Part shown: positions 11,185 through 23,639 of the stretch, in pieces
How positions within the stretch are numbered: position 1 is the first letter of the stretch
Layout of the letters: the number at the start of each line of letters is the position of its first letter
Assembly: GCA_013368445.1 (NCBI GenBank)
Contig: JAACJO010000029.1
Span: forward strand, 124,001-188,000
Source: Leucocoprinus leucothites
Taxonomy: Eukaryota; Basidiomycota; Agaricomycetes; Agaricales; Agaricaceae
Length of the DNA: 64,000 bases
Direction: 5' to 3'
Made by a program: the position numbers and the translations under genes
The notes under the pieces: generated by a model
The model's input: only the letters and a program-made list of their open reading frames with translations
Database searches by the model: none
What the model was told of the DNA's origin: nothing

Positions 11185-11952
11185 TATGGAGATGCCACTG
11201 TGCCTGCTCACATATTCGCCGTTGAGTGCCATCACCCACTACTGATCATCAAACTTGGATCAGATGCCTCAGAGTGCCCACTCATTGTATGTCAAAACAC
11301 ACATGGGTGTTGTCCCCATGTCCCTGCCAACATGAGGCTCACTATGGATGGACTTACTGCCTTCAAATCGATGTTCTGGAGTCTTATGAGTATATTTCAA
11401 ATCACCTCATATTCATTTTTCATGTCATAATTATATTGAACCCTTTTTCAGTAACCTGATCTTATCATCACTTTAGTAGCCTTTCCCTTCTTTCGATGCT
11501 TCAGATTTTGTCTAGAATACTTGACTGATAGCCTCATGTCGCCTGCTGACCGGGTTTTAGTCTCGATTTATTAAGTATTTTATGAGATTTCCTAAGTAGG
11601 TTACATTGAAAAACTCCTACCTCATGTTTTGTTGCTTTCTCGAACGATTTGGACTGGAATTTTCGAGTATAAAAACACCTATGTTCGTAGTCAAGCTTCA
11701 GTAATCTACACCCGATCTTTTCTGACTTGATTCTCGCACTCTCAACTCGTCTCTCAATCTAAGCATCTCTATTTTGCTATCACAGTATAAATCTAAATTA
11801 ATCTCTCACACTCCTTCAGATCGCTGTCTTGCTCCTCTGCAAATTGCACACATCCTCGTTGACATCTCCACACTGTTTTGAAGCCTTGTGACCGTTGGAC
11901 TCGGTCACGCTCACCCTCTTATTTTCTGTCTACCACCATCCACCTCTCTTCA
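11185..11952 (+). repeat. Solo LTR-I (768 bp) inside LTR-B
   Basis: Bounded by ACAC at 11181-11184 and 11953-11956 (4-bp TSD). Ends are TATGGAG (TG decayed to TA) and CTCTTCA. A promoter-like GAGTATAAAAACACC lies near 11668. It keeps more CpG than its surroundings, so it entered after LTR-B had begun to decay. No coding region is present. Confidence 0.7.
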
Positions 11953-12153
11953 ACACACTGGCACTGGTGCAGTTGATATGCTTTAACTACAAGCCTTCTT
12001 AGCTTGGTAGCTACTTTGCTGTGATGCTAGATTGAACTCAAGATATCTTAGAATATTTCTTAGACTAACTAGTAGAAGTCTTTCCTGCTAGAGTTCTCTT
12101 CAGAAGGTTGATCACTTATTCACTTGAAAATGCTTATTTTGTGGTCTGCATGC

Positions 12154-13490
12154 TGTGTTGTGAAAACCGAAAATAAACAAGAAATACTAATATTTTCGCG
12201 ATTTCACACTTAGTATTATGAAAGAATAATGCTATACCTAAGAGCCCTATAGTGTGTTAGCAGTGTAGCTACAAAGCTACTTACTAAGAAGTAATACGGT
12301 CAACCAATGTGGCAGGTGAGACTAGTAATCTAGTACAGCTGTCCACTGTTGTGAACTGTTCTGAGGATTCAAACCTTTGACTTCAGGAAACCACATCACC
12401 AAATTAGCGCTTTGGGACTTGAGGGAAATCTCCATGCTGAGAACGATCCAAGTGATCTAAAAATAAGGTCCAGAGTCTAGAACCAGATCAGAAGAATCAA
12501 CAGACTGGTTAACAGACAATGATCCACGTTTTCCACATCTACAAGACAAGAACCTAGCTACCCCACTGCTTAGCTACATCATTTCTGCACTGCTCAGTCA
12601 TCCAACTGTACAGGCCAAGCAAACCAATGGTTGCATTGAGGTGGCAGAAGTCCTCAGTTAAAGAAAATATCACAGCCGAAATGCTTATCCATGATTAAAA
12701 AAGGATTAATGAAAGAAACTCACGTGGTAGCTACTCCACTACCCATACAACAACCTAGTGATTAAACAGACCTACCAGTTGGTGTCACATTGTAAAAGTA
12801 TACCCAGCCAGATCCAGGATAATTCAGTCATTTTCTATTAGTCAATTTCAAATCATACCTATTTCTTTCTAGAATATTTCGTCTATTTTTATATCTCTCA
12901 AATAATATAAAAAGGGCCCAACAGCATGCGGATAGAAAAGGAATCCAACACCTCTGTAGTGCTATAGGGTGTGCAGACCACAAACTAAGCATTTTTGAGT
13001 GAAATGTGATCAACCTTCTAAGAGAACTCTAACAGGAAAGACTTCTACTAGTTAATCTAAGAAATATTCTAAGACGTCTTGAGTTCAACCTAGTGTCACA
13101 GCAAAGTAGCTACCAAGCTAAGAAGGCTTGTAGTTAAGGCATATTGACTGCGCCAGCACCAGTGTATGACTGAGTAGGTGATTATAGACAAGGTCCAGTT
13201 GACCTTAGAGAGAAACAGAGATGGCCTCAGGATAAAAGATCTTAGTTATAGAAGTCAGCTAAGTGTTGCAAACTGTGCACTTAGTCAGGATCCTAGTACA
13301 GTGTTTGAGAATTTCACAAAGTAAATAAAACAGCATTTAGTTTCATTGCACATTTTGCATTATTCAGCAGTAGCTATATAAATCCTCATCTATTTCTCAT
13401 ACTTCTCCTTGAATTCATTTGAGGTTATATTCTAGCTACCTAGCTAGTACTCTACTTGATGTTATATCCATATGTCAATGAGCCTCTACA
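12154..13490 (+). repeat. LTR-B inserted into another LTR-B (inverse orientation)
   Basis: Runs TGTGTTGTGAAAACC..GAGCCTCTACA with TSD ATGC at 12150-12153 and 13491-13494. It sits in the oppositely oriented copy 10858-14307 of the same family. Sequence near 12900 reads AATATAAAAAGGGCCC, a TATA-like promoter that sets the orientation. Confidence 0.85.
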
Positions 13491-14307
13491 ATGCCCTATA
13501 ACACTACGGAGGTATAGGATTCCTTGCCTATCTGCATGCTGTCAGGCCCTTTATATATTATTTGAGAGATATAAAAATAGACGAAATATTCTAGAAAGAA
13601 ATAGGTATGATTTGAAATTGACTAATAGAAAATGACTGAATTGTCCTGGATCTGGCTGGGTATACTTTTACAATGCAACGCCAACTGGTAGGTCTGTTTG
13701 ATCACTAGGTTGTTGTATGGGTAGTGGAGTAGCTACCATGTGAGTTTCTTTCATTAATCCTTTTTTAATCATGGATAAGCATTCCAGCTGTGATGTTTTC
13801 TTTATCCAAGGACCTCTGCCATGTGAATCTGACCATTGGTTTGCTTGACCAGTATAGTTGGATGACTGAGCAGTGTGGAAATGATATAGCTAAGCAGTGG
13901 GGTAGCTAGGTTCCTGTCTTGTATATGTGGAAAGCATGGATTGTTGTCTGTTAATTGGTCCATTGATCCTTCTGATCTGGTTCTAGACCCTGGACCTTAT
14001 TGTAAGATTCTTCAGATCATTCTCAGTATGGAGGTTTCCCTCAAGTCTCAAAGCAGTAATTCAGTGATGGTGGTGTCCTGAAGTTGAGGGTTCAAATCCC
14101 TGGAATAGTTCACAACAGTGGACAGTTGTACTAGATTACCAATCTCACCTGCTGTATTGGTTGACCATATTACTTCTTAGTAAGTAGTTTTGTAGCTATA
14201 CCACTAACTCACTATAGGGCTCTTAGGTATAGCATTATTCTTTTATCTAAGTGTGAAATCGCGAAAATATTAGTATTTCTTGTTTACTTTTTGGTTTTTG
14301 CATCACA

Positions 14308-16570
14308 CCAGGAATGTGGATGAAGCACAGTCTATTATTGCTGAAACAGCAATAATTGATATGACAGCAGAAGAAGATGAATGCTCTATAGCTGTGATAG
14401 AACATAGTGATAACCTTGTTGAAGTAGAGGTAATTGAATTGGTCTATGGGTCAGGTGAGGAAGACAGTGACTTCCTTGGATCCATACATAATGGATCTCC
14501 AATAGAGATAATGTCAAATTATGGATCCAACATTGAAATATTGGAGATACCTGAAACCAATACATCCATAGAAGCCAACATGGATAATACCAATGGTTTT
14601 AGGGCTATAACAGATAGCCCTACTAGTGAAAATAATGTCCATATGCAAAAGATTGTACTACAGAAGAATAAAGATAAGATCTTTTATCCACAATTACCAA
14701 TGAAGGATAAGCAATATCTCACATCCTTCATCAGCATCAATGGAGTTGACACTTGGATGCTATGGGATTCCAGATGTATGACATCTGGAATGACACCTAC
14801 ATTTGCTCATGTAGCAAACATAAAGATGAATGAGTTAATTGATGAACATAAACTCCAACTTGGCATGGTCAGAAGCCATGCTACTGTAAAATTTGGAGCT
14901 AAGGTTGACCTAACAATCTGAGGTCAACCATATCTGTGCTACCTTGATGTAGCAAATTTTGATCATTACAATGTTATACTAGGAACACCATTCATACACA
15001 AACATAAAGTAAAGTTGGGCTTTGAGAAGTCCACAGTTGTTATTGACAGAAGTGAGCTTCTGGCCAAAGACATAGTGTGTGATGAAGATTCATAAATTTG
15101 ATACCATAGGGTAACAGATAAATATCCCACATGAAAATGACTATTAGAGGGTAAAGGTACCACCAGAGTTATTAATGTGACCCTTGAGGAGGTACCTGAA
15201 GACCTGATAACTAACAAAGGGGATACATTACCCCCTAATCACCCTCATGTACTTGAAGGGCTGCTAAAAGGAAAGACCACATCTTCCCTTAATTCAATAA
15301 AGGCAATGGATGTGTTATAGTGATGCCGGCCCGGTCCTAAGCTGGCGCGATAAGTATCGAGTTGATCTTATCAAAGGGGACTCCTTCTCGGTAAGCGACA
15401 AAGTCGTTTACTAAGTCAGAGTTATAATACGGCGATTATAGAGTTTAAGACTTTAGTAATTGGGATCTTAGAGCTTAAGTTCAATTCGACTTTGTATAGA
15501 TAAAGGCTCGTATTGAGTCTCCACCTAACCAAGTAGAAACGATGTTTCTCCTTGGTAGATGTCGACGACTTATATACGATACAAGTCGGTATCTATTATT
15601 AACTAGGGCCAAGGGCTTCTAATGAAAGAAGAGAAGTATACGGCTTCCTTAACGCTAATTAAACTATATAAGACGCGATCTGTCAAAGAAGCTTTAGAAG
15701 TTCTTCTAAAGAAGTTCTTCTTTGATCATATGATCGATCACAAGGTAAGTCCAAATATAGCGCAGCTATATTTAACAATCACATGTCATCAAATCTATAC
15801 AAACAAAACCAAACAAGTCATAACCAGACAAAGTAAACGAGTCAAGATAAACGAGAAAATACAAGAACAAATAGGAAGAAAACATAATTGCGATATTACT
15901 TAAGTAAAGCTAATATCGACTTCGTATTATAGATGGAACAAATGCTAGATATAATCAATATACATAACAGGATGGGTCAACAATGCCATCTATTGATGAA
16001 AATGATCAACACTCACCTGCAGGAATAGGCAAGCAAATGATGTTCCCTAAACAATGTCATGCACTGGGCAAACCTCCAATGATGTTTGCCATATATGATC
16101 ATTACTATGACCCTTGTATGCTGGATGAATGGAATGCTGTCATAAAAAGCTTGAGGAAAATGCAGTCCATCAGTAAATGGACTACAACTGAATCAGAGTA
16201 CCTACCATTGACCATGGTTGATGAGGTAGTGACTACTGAATTTACACATGATAGGTATCCTGACAAGGATACCCAGGATAATTTGTGGAGTATGACAGTA
16301 TAGGTCAACTAATTGGTGATGGCCCACATTGATCATCAAATAGAAGCAAGGAACCACCAGATAAAAAATCTGGTGGCCCAACATTAACTAAAAGCAATAC
16401 ACCTTGATTGCAGAAAGGATGGTTCAAGGAGTATGCTGATATGAAGCAGGGTACTCCTGAGCATTTACCACCATTCTGTGAGGTTAATCATGAGATTAAC
16501 CTCATTGACAGTAATGGGAGATATGTATATCACCTACCACAATGCCCCCATTCATTGTATGATGAGTTTC
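14308..16570 (+). pseudogene. gypsy-A protease and N-terminal pol remnant
   Basis: After the LTR-B TSD the frame runs from RNVDEAQSIIAE (14311) to a stop at 14921, then on with stops. The protease signature is WMLWDSRCMTSGMTP: the D-S-G expected at the active site is D-S-R here, one G-to-A change, so this copy should be inactive. VILGTPFIHKHKV follows at about 14970. A segment resembling the leader of the reverse transcriptase (PPFCEVNHEINLIDSNG, HLPQCPHSLYDEF) reaches 16570, where LTR-F is inserted. LTR-G (15313-15969) also interrupts it. Confidence 0.65.
15313..15969 (-). repeat. Solo LTR-G copy 1, young and CpG-rich
   Basis: TGTTATAGTGATGCCGG..ATACATAACA, flanked by GGATG at 15308-15312 and 15970-15974 (perfect 5-bp TSD). 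Two homologues at 27670-28270 and 36389-37038 lie in the other orientation. This copy keeps CpGs that are TpG or CpA in both others, so it inserted much later. It contains palindromes around CTTTAGAAGTTCTTCTAAAG (15690-15710). The 93-codon frame inside it is probably chance. Confidence 0.85.
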
Positions 16571-17007
16571 TGTTATGATTTACAGTCAGAGTGCCTAGTA
16601 ATGTCATGTATCACAACACATGATTGGGTTATGTAAGACAGTGGCTAACTGGTCTTTAACCTACTTCAATTAATAAGCTTGAGTATTCTCAAAAGCCCAG
16701 TAAGAGAAGGCCAAGAAGACTTGAGGTAAGTCTAAGGTAGCAGGAGGTTCAAGACAACAACAATAATACAAGTGGATTCAAGTCAGGGTGAGTAAACATA
16801 AGTAGTCTGGGAAACAAAGGAAAGATTAAACTTGTGTTTAATCTTCCTAATACAAGGTCCTTGAATGCTAACTAAGACTAAACCATATCAAACTATAAAA
16901 CTATAACTACAAGTCCAATATCACTATTACAATACTGATAAATACTAATCTGTCTGCCAATGTAACAGCTATCATAGTTAGATATCTTAATGTTCAAATC
17001 CAAATGC

Positions 17008-18935
17008 TGAAGAGGCAGAAATGAGATTGTTAATGTAATAAAGGGAATGTAGTCAGATAGTGAAGGATAGGTAACATTAATAACAATAACAACCAACACT
17101 CCTAAACTCAATGCAAGTTCATGGGAGGTTAATCAATAAAGAAGGATGTTTTGCAGAAGTGCAAAGATTGATAATGAAAGATGATGGGAGTTGTTTGTAG
17201 ACCAGTTTGCAATGGAATGACCAGTCTGCAAAAGACACCCAACAATCCCTGTTATGCAATGCTGCACAACTACAAGTCCCTTAGAATGTAGAATTGTAAT
17301 AGACCAGTATTCATGAATCATCACCTTCACTAACACTTGGCACTATCACAATACAACTGACACTGACTAGCACCACTCCTGGATACTAGATGCAATATAC
17401 AGCTTATAAGTCTTTTCCAGACTTCTTCACACTCTGAACTTATATGAATCTCACAGTAATGTTCTTTCTCGAAAGGTGTTTTCCAATTCTTTAATGGTCT
17501 ATGACCGAAGGGCACTCAATACACTTTTTACTACTCACTCAGATATGTCGTGTGGGACAGTCTCTAAGTGTAGCCTTAGCAGGTGAGATTCCTTGCTAGA
17601 CTATATGCTTGAGAAAGGTTTATATTGATTTTGCAAAAGTACTAAAGGAGTAATTACATGAATGACATGTACACATTGTTGATAATAAAAGGAGATTTAT
17701 TGAAAGGTTGTCCAATAGGAGTTTCTCTGGGTTTTCTTTGGGGTTTAAGTGCTGACATGTCCTTTCGCAAAGATATGCTTACTCCTACTCCTCTGATATC
17801 ATGAGATTCTCTATCACTGCTGATAGTTGTCTTATTCCATGAAAGCCCATTTCTGACTGTAATAATGTCTACTAGTCAGTAGTCAAGTGCTGATATGTCC
17901 TGTTAGTTTCCACTAATCTGGTTTTATATCAAGATTTGTGAATTACTGGCACTTACTAAGTGCGTGAAAGTTATGGAGAGATCAGTTATTGGCTTCAGCG
18001 TATGTGTTGCACCCTTCCGATATCGCATTAACTGATTTGGTCTGCAAGGAAGATGACAGGCAGTGCGAATTGGAATTCAACACTGAAGGAATAATGGACA
18101 GAGAATTCAGAGTGGAATCTTAGTCGATATTCAGAATGGGTAATATATGAGCTAGTAGCAACATATTTAAGATAATGCAAAATTGGACAAATAACATGTA
18201 AATATCATGAAGCTCACAATGCAATAATAAATGAATAAACAGATAAACAAAAAGTAAATAGACAATGACAGATGCGATGCAATGGAGAATGACAAACATA
18301 AATGGAATGGTGGAAATGAATATGAGTGCAAATGAAAAGAGGATAGAATAATGAGTGGAAACAGACTGTGAAATATTTATAGAAATAGTAGATAATGAAA
18401 ATCATGGGAATCAGAAGTTGAAAGAATAGTCAGAGATCAAATCAGAGAGGTCACGATCATAGATTGTGACATTCTATAATCAAGTGGGTCATTCAGTGCC
18501 CATGTGGAATTTCTCCATCTTTTGTGAAATGGTATACTTCTGCTATAGCGATGTTAAAAAGATAGGATTTCTGCGAATGTGTACAAGTGCCTGTCCGGAT
18601 CAGAAGGCTAAGCCTTTGATCTCTGATTAGTTAGTCCATCATTGTTCTTTCAAGAAAGACTTCAACCAGATCAATACCCAGGTTACAGGCTAAGATCACA
18701 AAGGGTCATAGGGTACATATCCTGACTACATTTACTAAGTCACGACATCATCCCATAGCCTCTTGTTACTCTTGATCATTAATGGTCATTTTGCAAATGT
18801 GCTGTGTTTTCGTGGGTGTGTGTGTTATACTAGGGTCTTACAGTAGGGTTCCTTAATGTCTATACAGTCGCCCAATATATTGACTATATCATCGAAATTA
18901 ATGATTTCATGGCAAATGCCATTTGGGCCATAACA
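17008..18935 (-). repeat. Solo LTR-C inside LTR-F
   Basis: Top strand TGAAGAGGCAGAAATGAG..GGGCCATAACA, flanked by ATGC (17004-17007) and ACGC (18936-18939), a 4-bp TSD in which one copy has lost its CpG by C-to-T. It is homologous to 43079-44443 in reverse complement. LTR-D (17927-18471) lies within it. Confidence 0.8.
17927..18471 (-). repeat. Solo LTR-D inside LTR-C (deepest nest level)
   Basis: TATCAAGATTTGTG..AGATTGTGACA (first TG decayed to TA), 545 bp, matching 41358-41901, the 5' LTR of gypsy-D. Flanks TTTTA (17922-17926) and TTCTA (18472-18476) form a 5-bp TSD with one transition. LTR-C copies elsewhere read TTCTA without interruption, confirming the junction. Confidence 0.8.
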
Positions 18936-19208
18936 ACGCAATGTTCATGAAACTATCATCATCTGTTTATCAGTCTGTTAGTCCATTCCTATCAAACAGT
19001 GAAACCATTTCTTCTAATCCTAGTAATGACATCTGTCCAATTGTACTCATCCCAATCAACATCAAACCTTTCTTTTTCAATATCAAACTTCCCAACATAT
19101 TCTTCCGAATTGAGTAAGGCCACTTTGGACTGGGTGGCTGTGTTGGCATCTAGAACAATCAAGTCAGAATGGGTGTCAATCAAGTCAACATTTACAACAT
19201 TTATAACA

Positions 19209-20864
19209 GTTTCACTCAAAACTCAACAGATACATAAATGCAGGATGGTGGGAACCATAATCTATCTCTCAGACTGCACTGCTAATGTGCATCCCAAAGA
19301 AATATGGTTAATTGAGAACTGTCACTAATTGTCACCAAAGGAACAACAATACAGCAAAGGATGTCACCCCATTACCTGATCAGGAGATCATAAGGGAAGA
19401 CATTGCACAAGAGAAATATCAATCAAAAATTGATCTAGCAGATCCATATGAACAAGTGTGCATCTGCATTGAAGACATTCAGAAAACAGTGTTCACCACT
19501 ATAGTAGGAATGTATATCAGTAATGTTATGCAGCAGGGGGATTGCAATGCCCCTGCAACATTTCAACAGTTAATGACTGTTATATTCAGAGATGCTATTG
19601 GTTTACATATACATGTGTACTTAGATGAAATATTCATATTCTTGGAGATGATCAAAGAGCATGAGAAACATCTCAAGCTTGTATTCAATGAACTACAAGA
19701 GCATCAATTATTTGTCAAAGACACCAAAGTTGAACTTTATGCAGAAAAATTCAACTGTTTGGGCCATATTATTGATGACTAGGGTATCTATCCTGATACT
19801 GACAAGCTTGAACAAATAGTTGCATGGAGAACTCTATGCAACTACAACGACATGCAAAAATTTGTTGGACTTGTGAATTATGTGTCCAATTTCTTACCTG
19901 ATATCATAGTGTATACTAGCCCATTGATGGCTATCATGCAGAATGGGACAGCTTTCCATTGGTGTCTCTTACATCAAAAATGTTTTGACATGATCAAGAA
20001 AGTATGTTACCAGACATCTGTGATCTATCCCATTATGTAACCCCAAATCAGAAGAACCAATCTGGGTTATTTGCAACATATCTAAGACAGGTGTCAGAGC
20101 TATGTACAGTAGCTCAAAAAACTGTCCCAATGTTTTCGCATTTTGGACATATTCACTAATACTGGGGCAGATATATGGCATAGCATTCTGAAAATATTCA
20201 CACAGGTACCTTGACATATTGGGAGCATATATTTCCATGATCACATGATCTTGTACTTCAATGAATTATTAATGAATTATCGAAAATATCTACTCATTGG
20301 GACAGTTTTAGGGAATTTGCAGAGAAGGCATTGCTAAATATAGTAGAGGCCCATGATGCTATTATCAAGGTGTGAGTTTTTCAAATTTACAATGCTATCA
20401 AGTGACAAGGCATGGAACCAGACATCCAAGAAGGAAGTCTGGTGTACTTGTCAACAAAAAACCTGATTATGGCCAAGGATAGAGCATGAAAGCTCTGCCC
20501 AAAGTTTATCAGGACATACAAGGTTTTACATGCAAACTCTAGCAAGTCCAATTACACACTGGACTTACCCCAAGCTTTGGTGAACTGGAGGATTCACCCT
20601 GTTTTCCATGTCAGTCTGTTACAACCATGTCATAAGTCAGATGACACATGTTTTCCAGACAGATCACATCTAGAACCATACAATTTTAGGCTAGATGACA
20701 AGCATAAATGGTTCATCAATGATATTATTGGCTATTGTCACTTGGACAATAGCGAGGTCAAGTTTGAAGTGTGCTGGGACCTGGGAGATACAACCTGGGA
20801 GCCTGCAGAGCAGTGCAAGGGTTTCATAGCTCTAAAGCATTATCTAGAGCTCCACAGTGTGTAG
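19209..20864 (+). pseudogene. gypsy-A reverse transcriptase to chromodomain remnant
   Basis: The reading resumes after LTR-F. The RT core 19312-19782 shows [43 protein letters not shown] and HVYLDEIFIF, where the catalytic YxDD has become YLDE. FVGLVNYVSNFLPDI follows at about 19860. At 20107 a mariner end interrupts it, and the rest of RNase H and most of integrase are gone. From 20310 the integrase C-terminus reads FAEKALLNIVEAHDAI, then RIHPVFHVSLLQP and a chromodomain-like VCWDLGDTTWEPAEQC at 20577-20864, a module that in related elements helps target integration to chromatin. Confidence 0.75.
20107..20309 (+). mobile_element. Single Tc1/mariner inverted end left in gypsy-A pol
   Basis: Preceded by TA (20105-20106). 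It begins CAGTAGCTCAAAAAACTGTC and matches the left inverted repeat of the mariner at 45341-46933 along about 200 bp, ending CATTGGGACAGTTTT. The remaining element and a large part of the integrase gene are missing, so insertion was followed by a deletion that took both, or the ends mediated a rearrangement. Confidence 0.75.
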
Positions 20865-20951
20865 AATGTGAAGTTCTTACACAGGAAGAGTTGACCTTCT
20901 AAAAAAGGTTGATGCATGATCTAATCTTAATTGATTACCTAATAACCCTAG

Positions 20952-22796
20952 ATGCCAAATTTTCTTTTATTTGGTGCTGCAATCATTTCCTCTTCCTTAC
21001 TTGTCACCATTACTTTACACAAAAAACACCTGCTTCAGAATATGCATGACCACAGTGCCAGAACAACCAATGACACAGTAAATGCATTGTCAGGAGGTTC
21101 TTCCAACCTCAAGAACACAAATGAGATGTCCAACCCTGCAGGGCCTATGACAGGTCCTGGTGATGGGCAGGAGATGGAGGTTGATGCTCTTGGGCATCAG
21201 CCACAACAACAACAACAACAAGGTCATGATCCTCATCACAACCTACTCTCTTCTATTCTGTCTGGCCCACAGATGACATTGACATGGGCAGGGCCACCAC
21301 CTGGGATGCCCCAATATCCCCAGCAACAGCTGGCATACACATACTGGCCACAATACCCATATGCAATGGGGCCACCAACAATGCCCCAGCACTGCTTGGG
21401 GCCACCACCACTATTGCTGCCATACCCAATATGGTCAATTAATCAGACTCAACTACAGGAGGGTGCACCAACAGCATCACATTCTGTAAAAGGAAAGCAA
21501 TGTGCTGTTGAAGGGACTTGATGCTGGGTGAACATGGTGGTATTGGAGGGCAAACGAGGGAGGTACAGGAATATAAACTACAAGATTATATACCATAGAA
21601 ACAATAGAATATATTTAAACTCAGAATAAATCATGAGGATAATCCTCAGATTGCTATTCCAATACATACCATGGAGCAAGACATACTCCAGGGACAGTAT
21701 GATGGGCAGCAGTCAGCTATAGTAAGCTGACTGTACATGATTGGTTTGCCCAACCACCTCATCAATACATTGGACCTGTATGATGAAGCTGTCCTCCAGT
21801 CAATTGAGGAGCTTCTTGAAAGAATTGACAATAGGGATGTAAGGATATCACACCTAGAAGTGAGATTGTCTCATGCTAACAAGACAATCAAGAACCTCTG
21901 TGCATTGGCAGCAATGTCAGCACTGACTGCAAGGTCCAGTTGGGCATGCAAGGACTCTACAATAGAGTCCTCAACTACCTCATGGAACATGAGGAAGTGG
22001 CTCCACTCTGGGTTCTCTTCTTCTGTGTCCACAAATCTGCCCCCCCAGCTGTCAAGGCCAGTAAATGCTTGACAGCAGTATCAACAACAGGGTATGGACC
22101 CTAGCTATAGCAGGTCCAAATCTAGTGGCGAGAAAGCAAAGACAATGCTGAAAGTTTGTCTGCTAAACTGACACCAATGAGGCTGAGAGATGTTCAACCT
22201 TGGCTCATACCTACTATGATGAGGACAAGCTCATTGAGCTTATTATGACCATTGAATATTCAGCCTCAGACAGGTATGCTGGAAATCCAACAGAGGTTGT
22301 CATATTCTGAGTCTACTGTGCTGCAGGGAGAACCTCAGCACAAGCATTGTAGGGAGGGCCCTGAGCCAACAACTTTTGAAGATGTTGTCATAGAAGGGCT
22401 GTCCCAATCTACATCCCCTGTAGAGCAGGATGTGGAAGTCCCAGAAGGAGTTGTGGCACCTAGCATGACTTCTGACTCTTTCTGATATGGATGCCTGGTC
22501 CATATAACCATTTGCCCATTTGAGCAGGGCAAACCTACCTGTATTTGGGATACTTGGCCCACCAACACCAAGTGGAAAGCAAAAGTGGCCACTGCTGGGT
22601 ACAAGTCCAATAGTACAGACTATGGGAGTAACTACAAGATGAAGAAGAAGAAGATAATAGCCAAGGTGAAGACCATTACTCCCAAATGCCCTCTACCTAC
22701 AGGTCACATCCTTAAGCATAAGACTGAAGGACATGACAGTAGAGTGCCTGATGCCTGGGGGGTCTGGAGAGACCCCCTGACACATACTACTGCCCA
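20952..22796 (+). pseudogene. Extra ORF(s) after pol in gypsy-A
   Basis: A frame at 20952-21521 is rich in Pro, Gln, Met and Tyr, with six consecutive Gln. A second at 21737-22072 is coiled-coil-like, with EAVLQSIEELLERIDNRDV and alternating hydrophobic and charged residues. A further piece is at 22252-22485. Stops separate them; they may once have been one protein. The position, between chromodomain and 3' LTR, is where retroviruses carry env, but I see no signal peptide or fusion-type segment apart from a short hydrophobic start at 20952. Function unknown. Confidence 0.45.
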
Positions 22797-22800
22797 ACAT

Positions 22801-23639
22801 TGTTATAGCCCAAACAGCATTAGCTGTGAAATTGCTAATTTCAATGATATAGTCAATATATTGGGTGACTGTATAAACATTAAGGAACCCTACTGTAAGA
22901 CCCTAGTGTAACACACACATTCACAAAAGCATAGCACATTTGTGAAACAACCATTAATGATCAAGAGTAACAAGAGGCTACAGGATGATGTTGAGACTTA
23001 GCGAATGCAGTCGGGATGTGTACCCTATGACCCTTTGTGATCTTAGCCTGTAACCTGGGTATTGATCCAGTCACAGTCTTTCTTGAAAGAACAATTATGG
23101 ACTAACTGATTGGAGAAATCAAAGGCTTAGCCTTCTGATCTGGACAGGCACTTGTGCACATTCATGCAAGTCCTATCATTCCAACATCACTACAGCAGAA
23201 GTATACCCTTTCATGAAAGACAGAGAAATTCTGCATGGGCACTGAATGACCCACTTGACTATAGAACTAGATTAGTGGAAACTAACAGGACACATCAGCA
23301 CTTGACTACTGACTAGTGGACATTGTTACAGTCAGGAATGAGCTTTTGTGGAATAAGACAACCATCAGCAGTGATAGAGATCTCCTGATATCAGAGGAGT
23401 AGGAGTAAGCACACCTTGACAAAAGGACACATCAGCACATAAACCCCAAAGAAAACCCAGAAATACTCCTATTGGACAACCTTTCAATAAATCTCCTTTT
23501 ATTATCAACAATGTGTATGTGTCATCCATGTAATTACTCCTTTAGTACTTTTGCAAAACTAATATAAACCTTTCTCAAGCATACAGTCTAGCAAGGAATC
23601 TCACCTGCTAAGGCTACACTTAGAGACTGTCCCACATGA
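22801..23639 (+). repeat. LTR-C, 5' 839 bp only
   Basis: TGTTATAGCCCAAACAGCA.., homologous to 43079 onwards, preceded by ACAT (22797-22800). The copy stops at GTCCCACATGA where LTR-B begins; its last ~500 bp are absent. An AATATAAACC promoter-like site is near 23561. Confidence 0.75.

Larger units (their letters stand above)
10858..14307 (-). repeat. Solo LTR-B, itself interrupted twice
   Basis: The top strand starts TGTAGAGGCTCATTG and ends TTTTTGCATCACA. The 4-bp TSD CCAG is at 10854-10857 and 14308-14311. After removal of the inserts at 11185-11952 and 12154-13490 with their TSD copies, about 1,337 bp remain, agreeing with copies at 12154-13490 (1,337 bp), 30793-32127 (1,335 bp) and 23640-24966 (1,327 bp). 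Strand is assigned from the TATA-like AATATAAAAAGG in the other orientation. It splits gypsy-A gag from protease; joining across it restores one frame. Confidence 0.8.
16571..19208 (-). repeat. Solo LTR-F, host of two deeper insertions
   Basis: Top strand TGTTATGATTTACAGTC..ATTTATAACA, with a perfect 5-bp TSD GTTTC at 16566-16570 and 19209-19213. It matches LTR-F of the young element at 61556-62252 in reverse complement. Removing the LTR-C insert leaves about 706 bp against 697 bp. CpGs of the young copy are mostly TpG/CpA here. Confidence 0.85.

Noticed and set aside
15622..15903. 93-codon ORF inside LTR-G copy 1
   Set aside because: The two other LTR-G copies do not keep this frame, and the peptide has no motif; it is likely chance in LTR DNA.
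20952..21521. Retroviral env-like gene
   Set aside because: The position suggests env, but there is no convincing signal peptide, cleavage site or membrane anchor; the product is Pro/Gln-rich.
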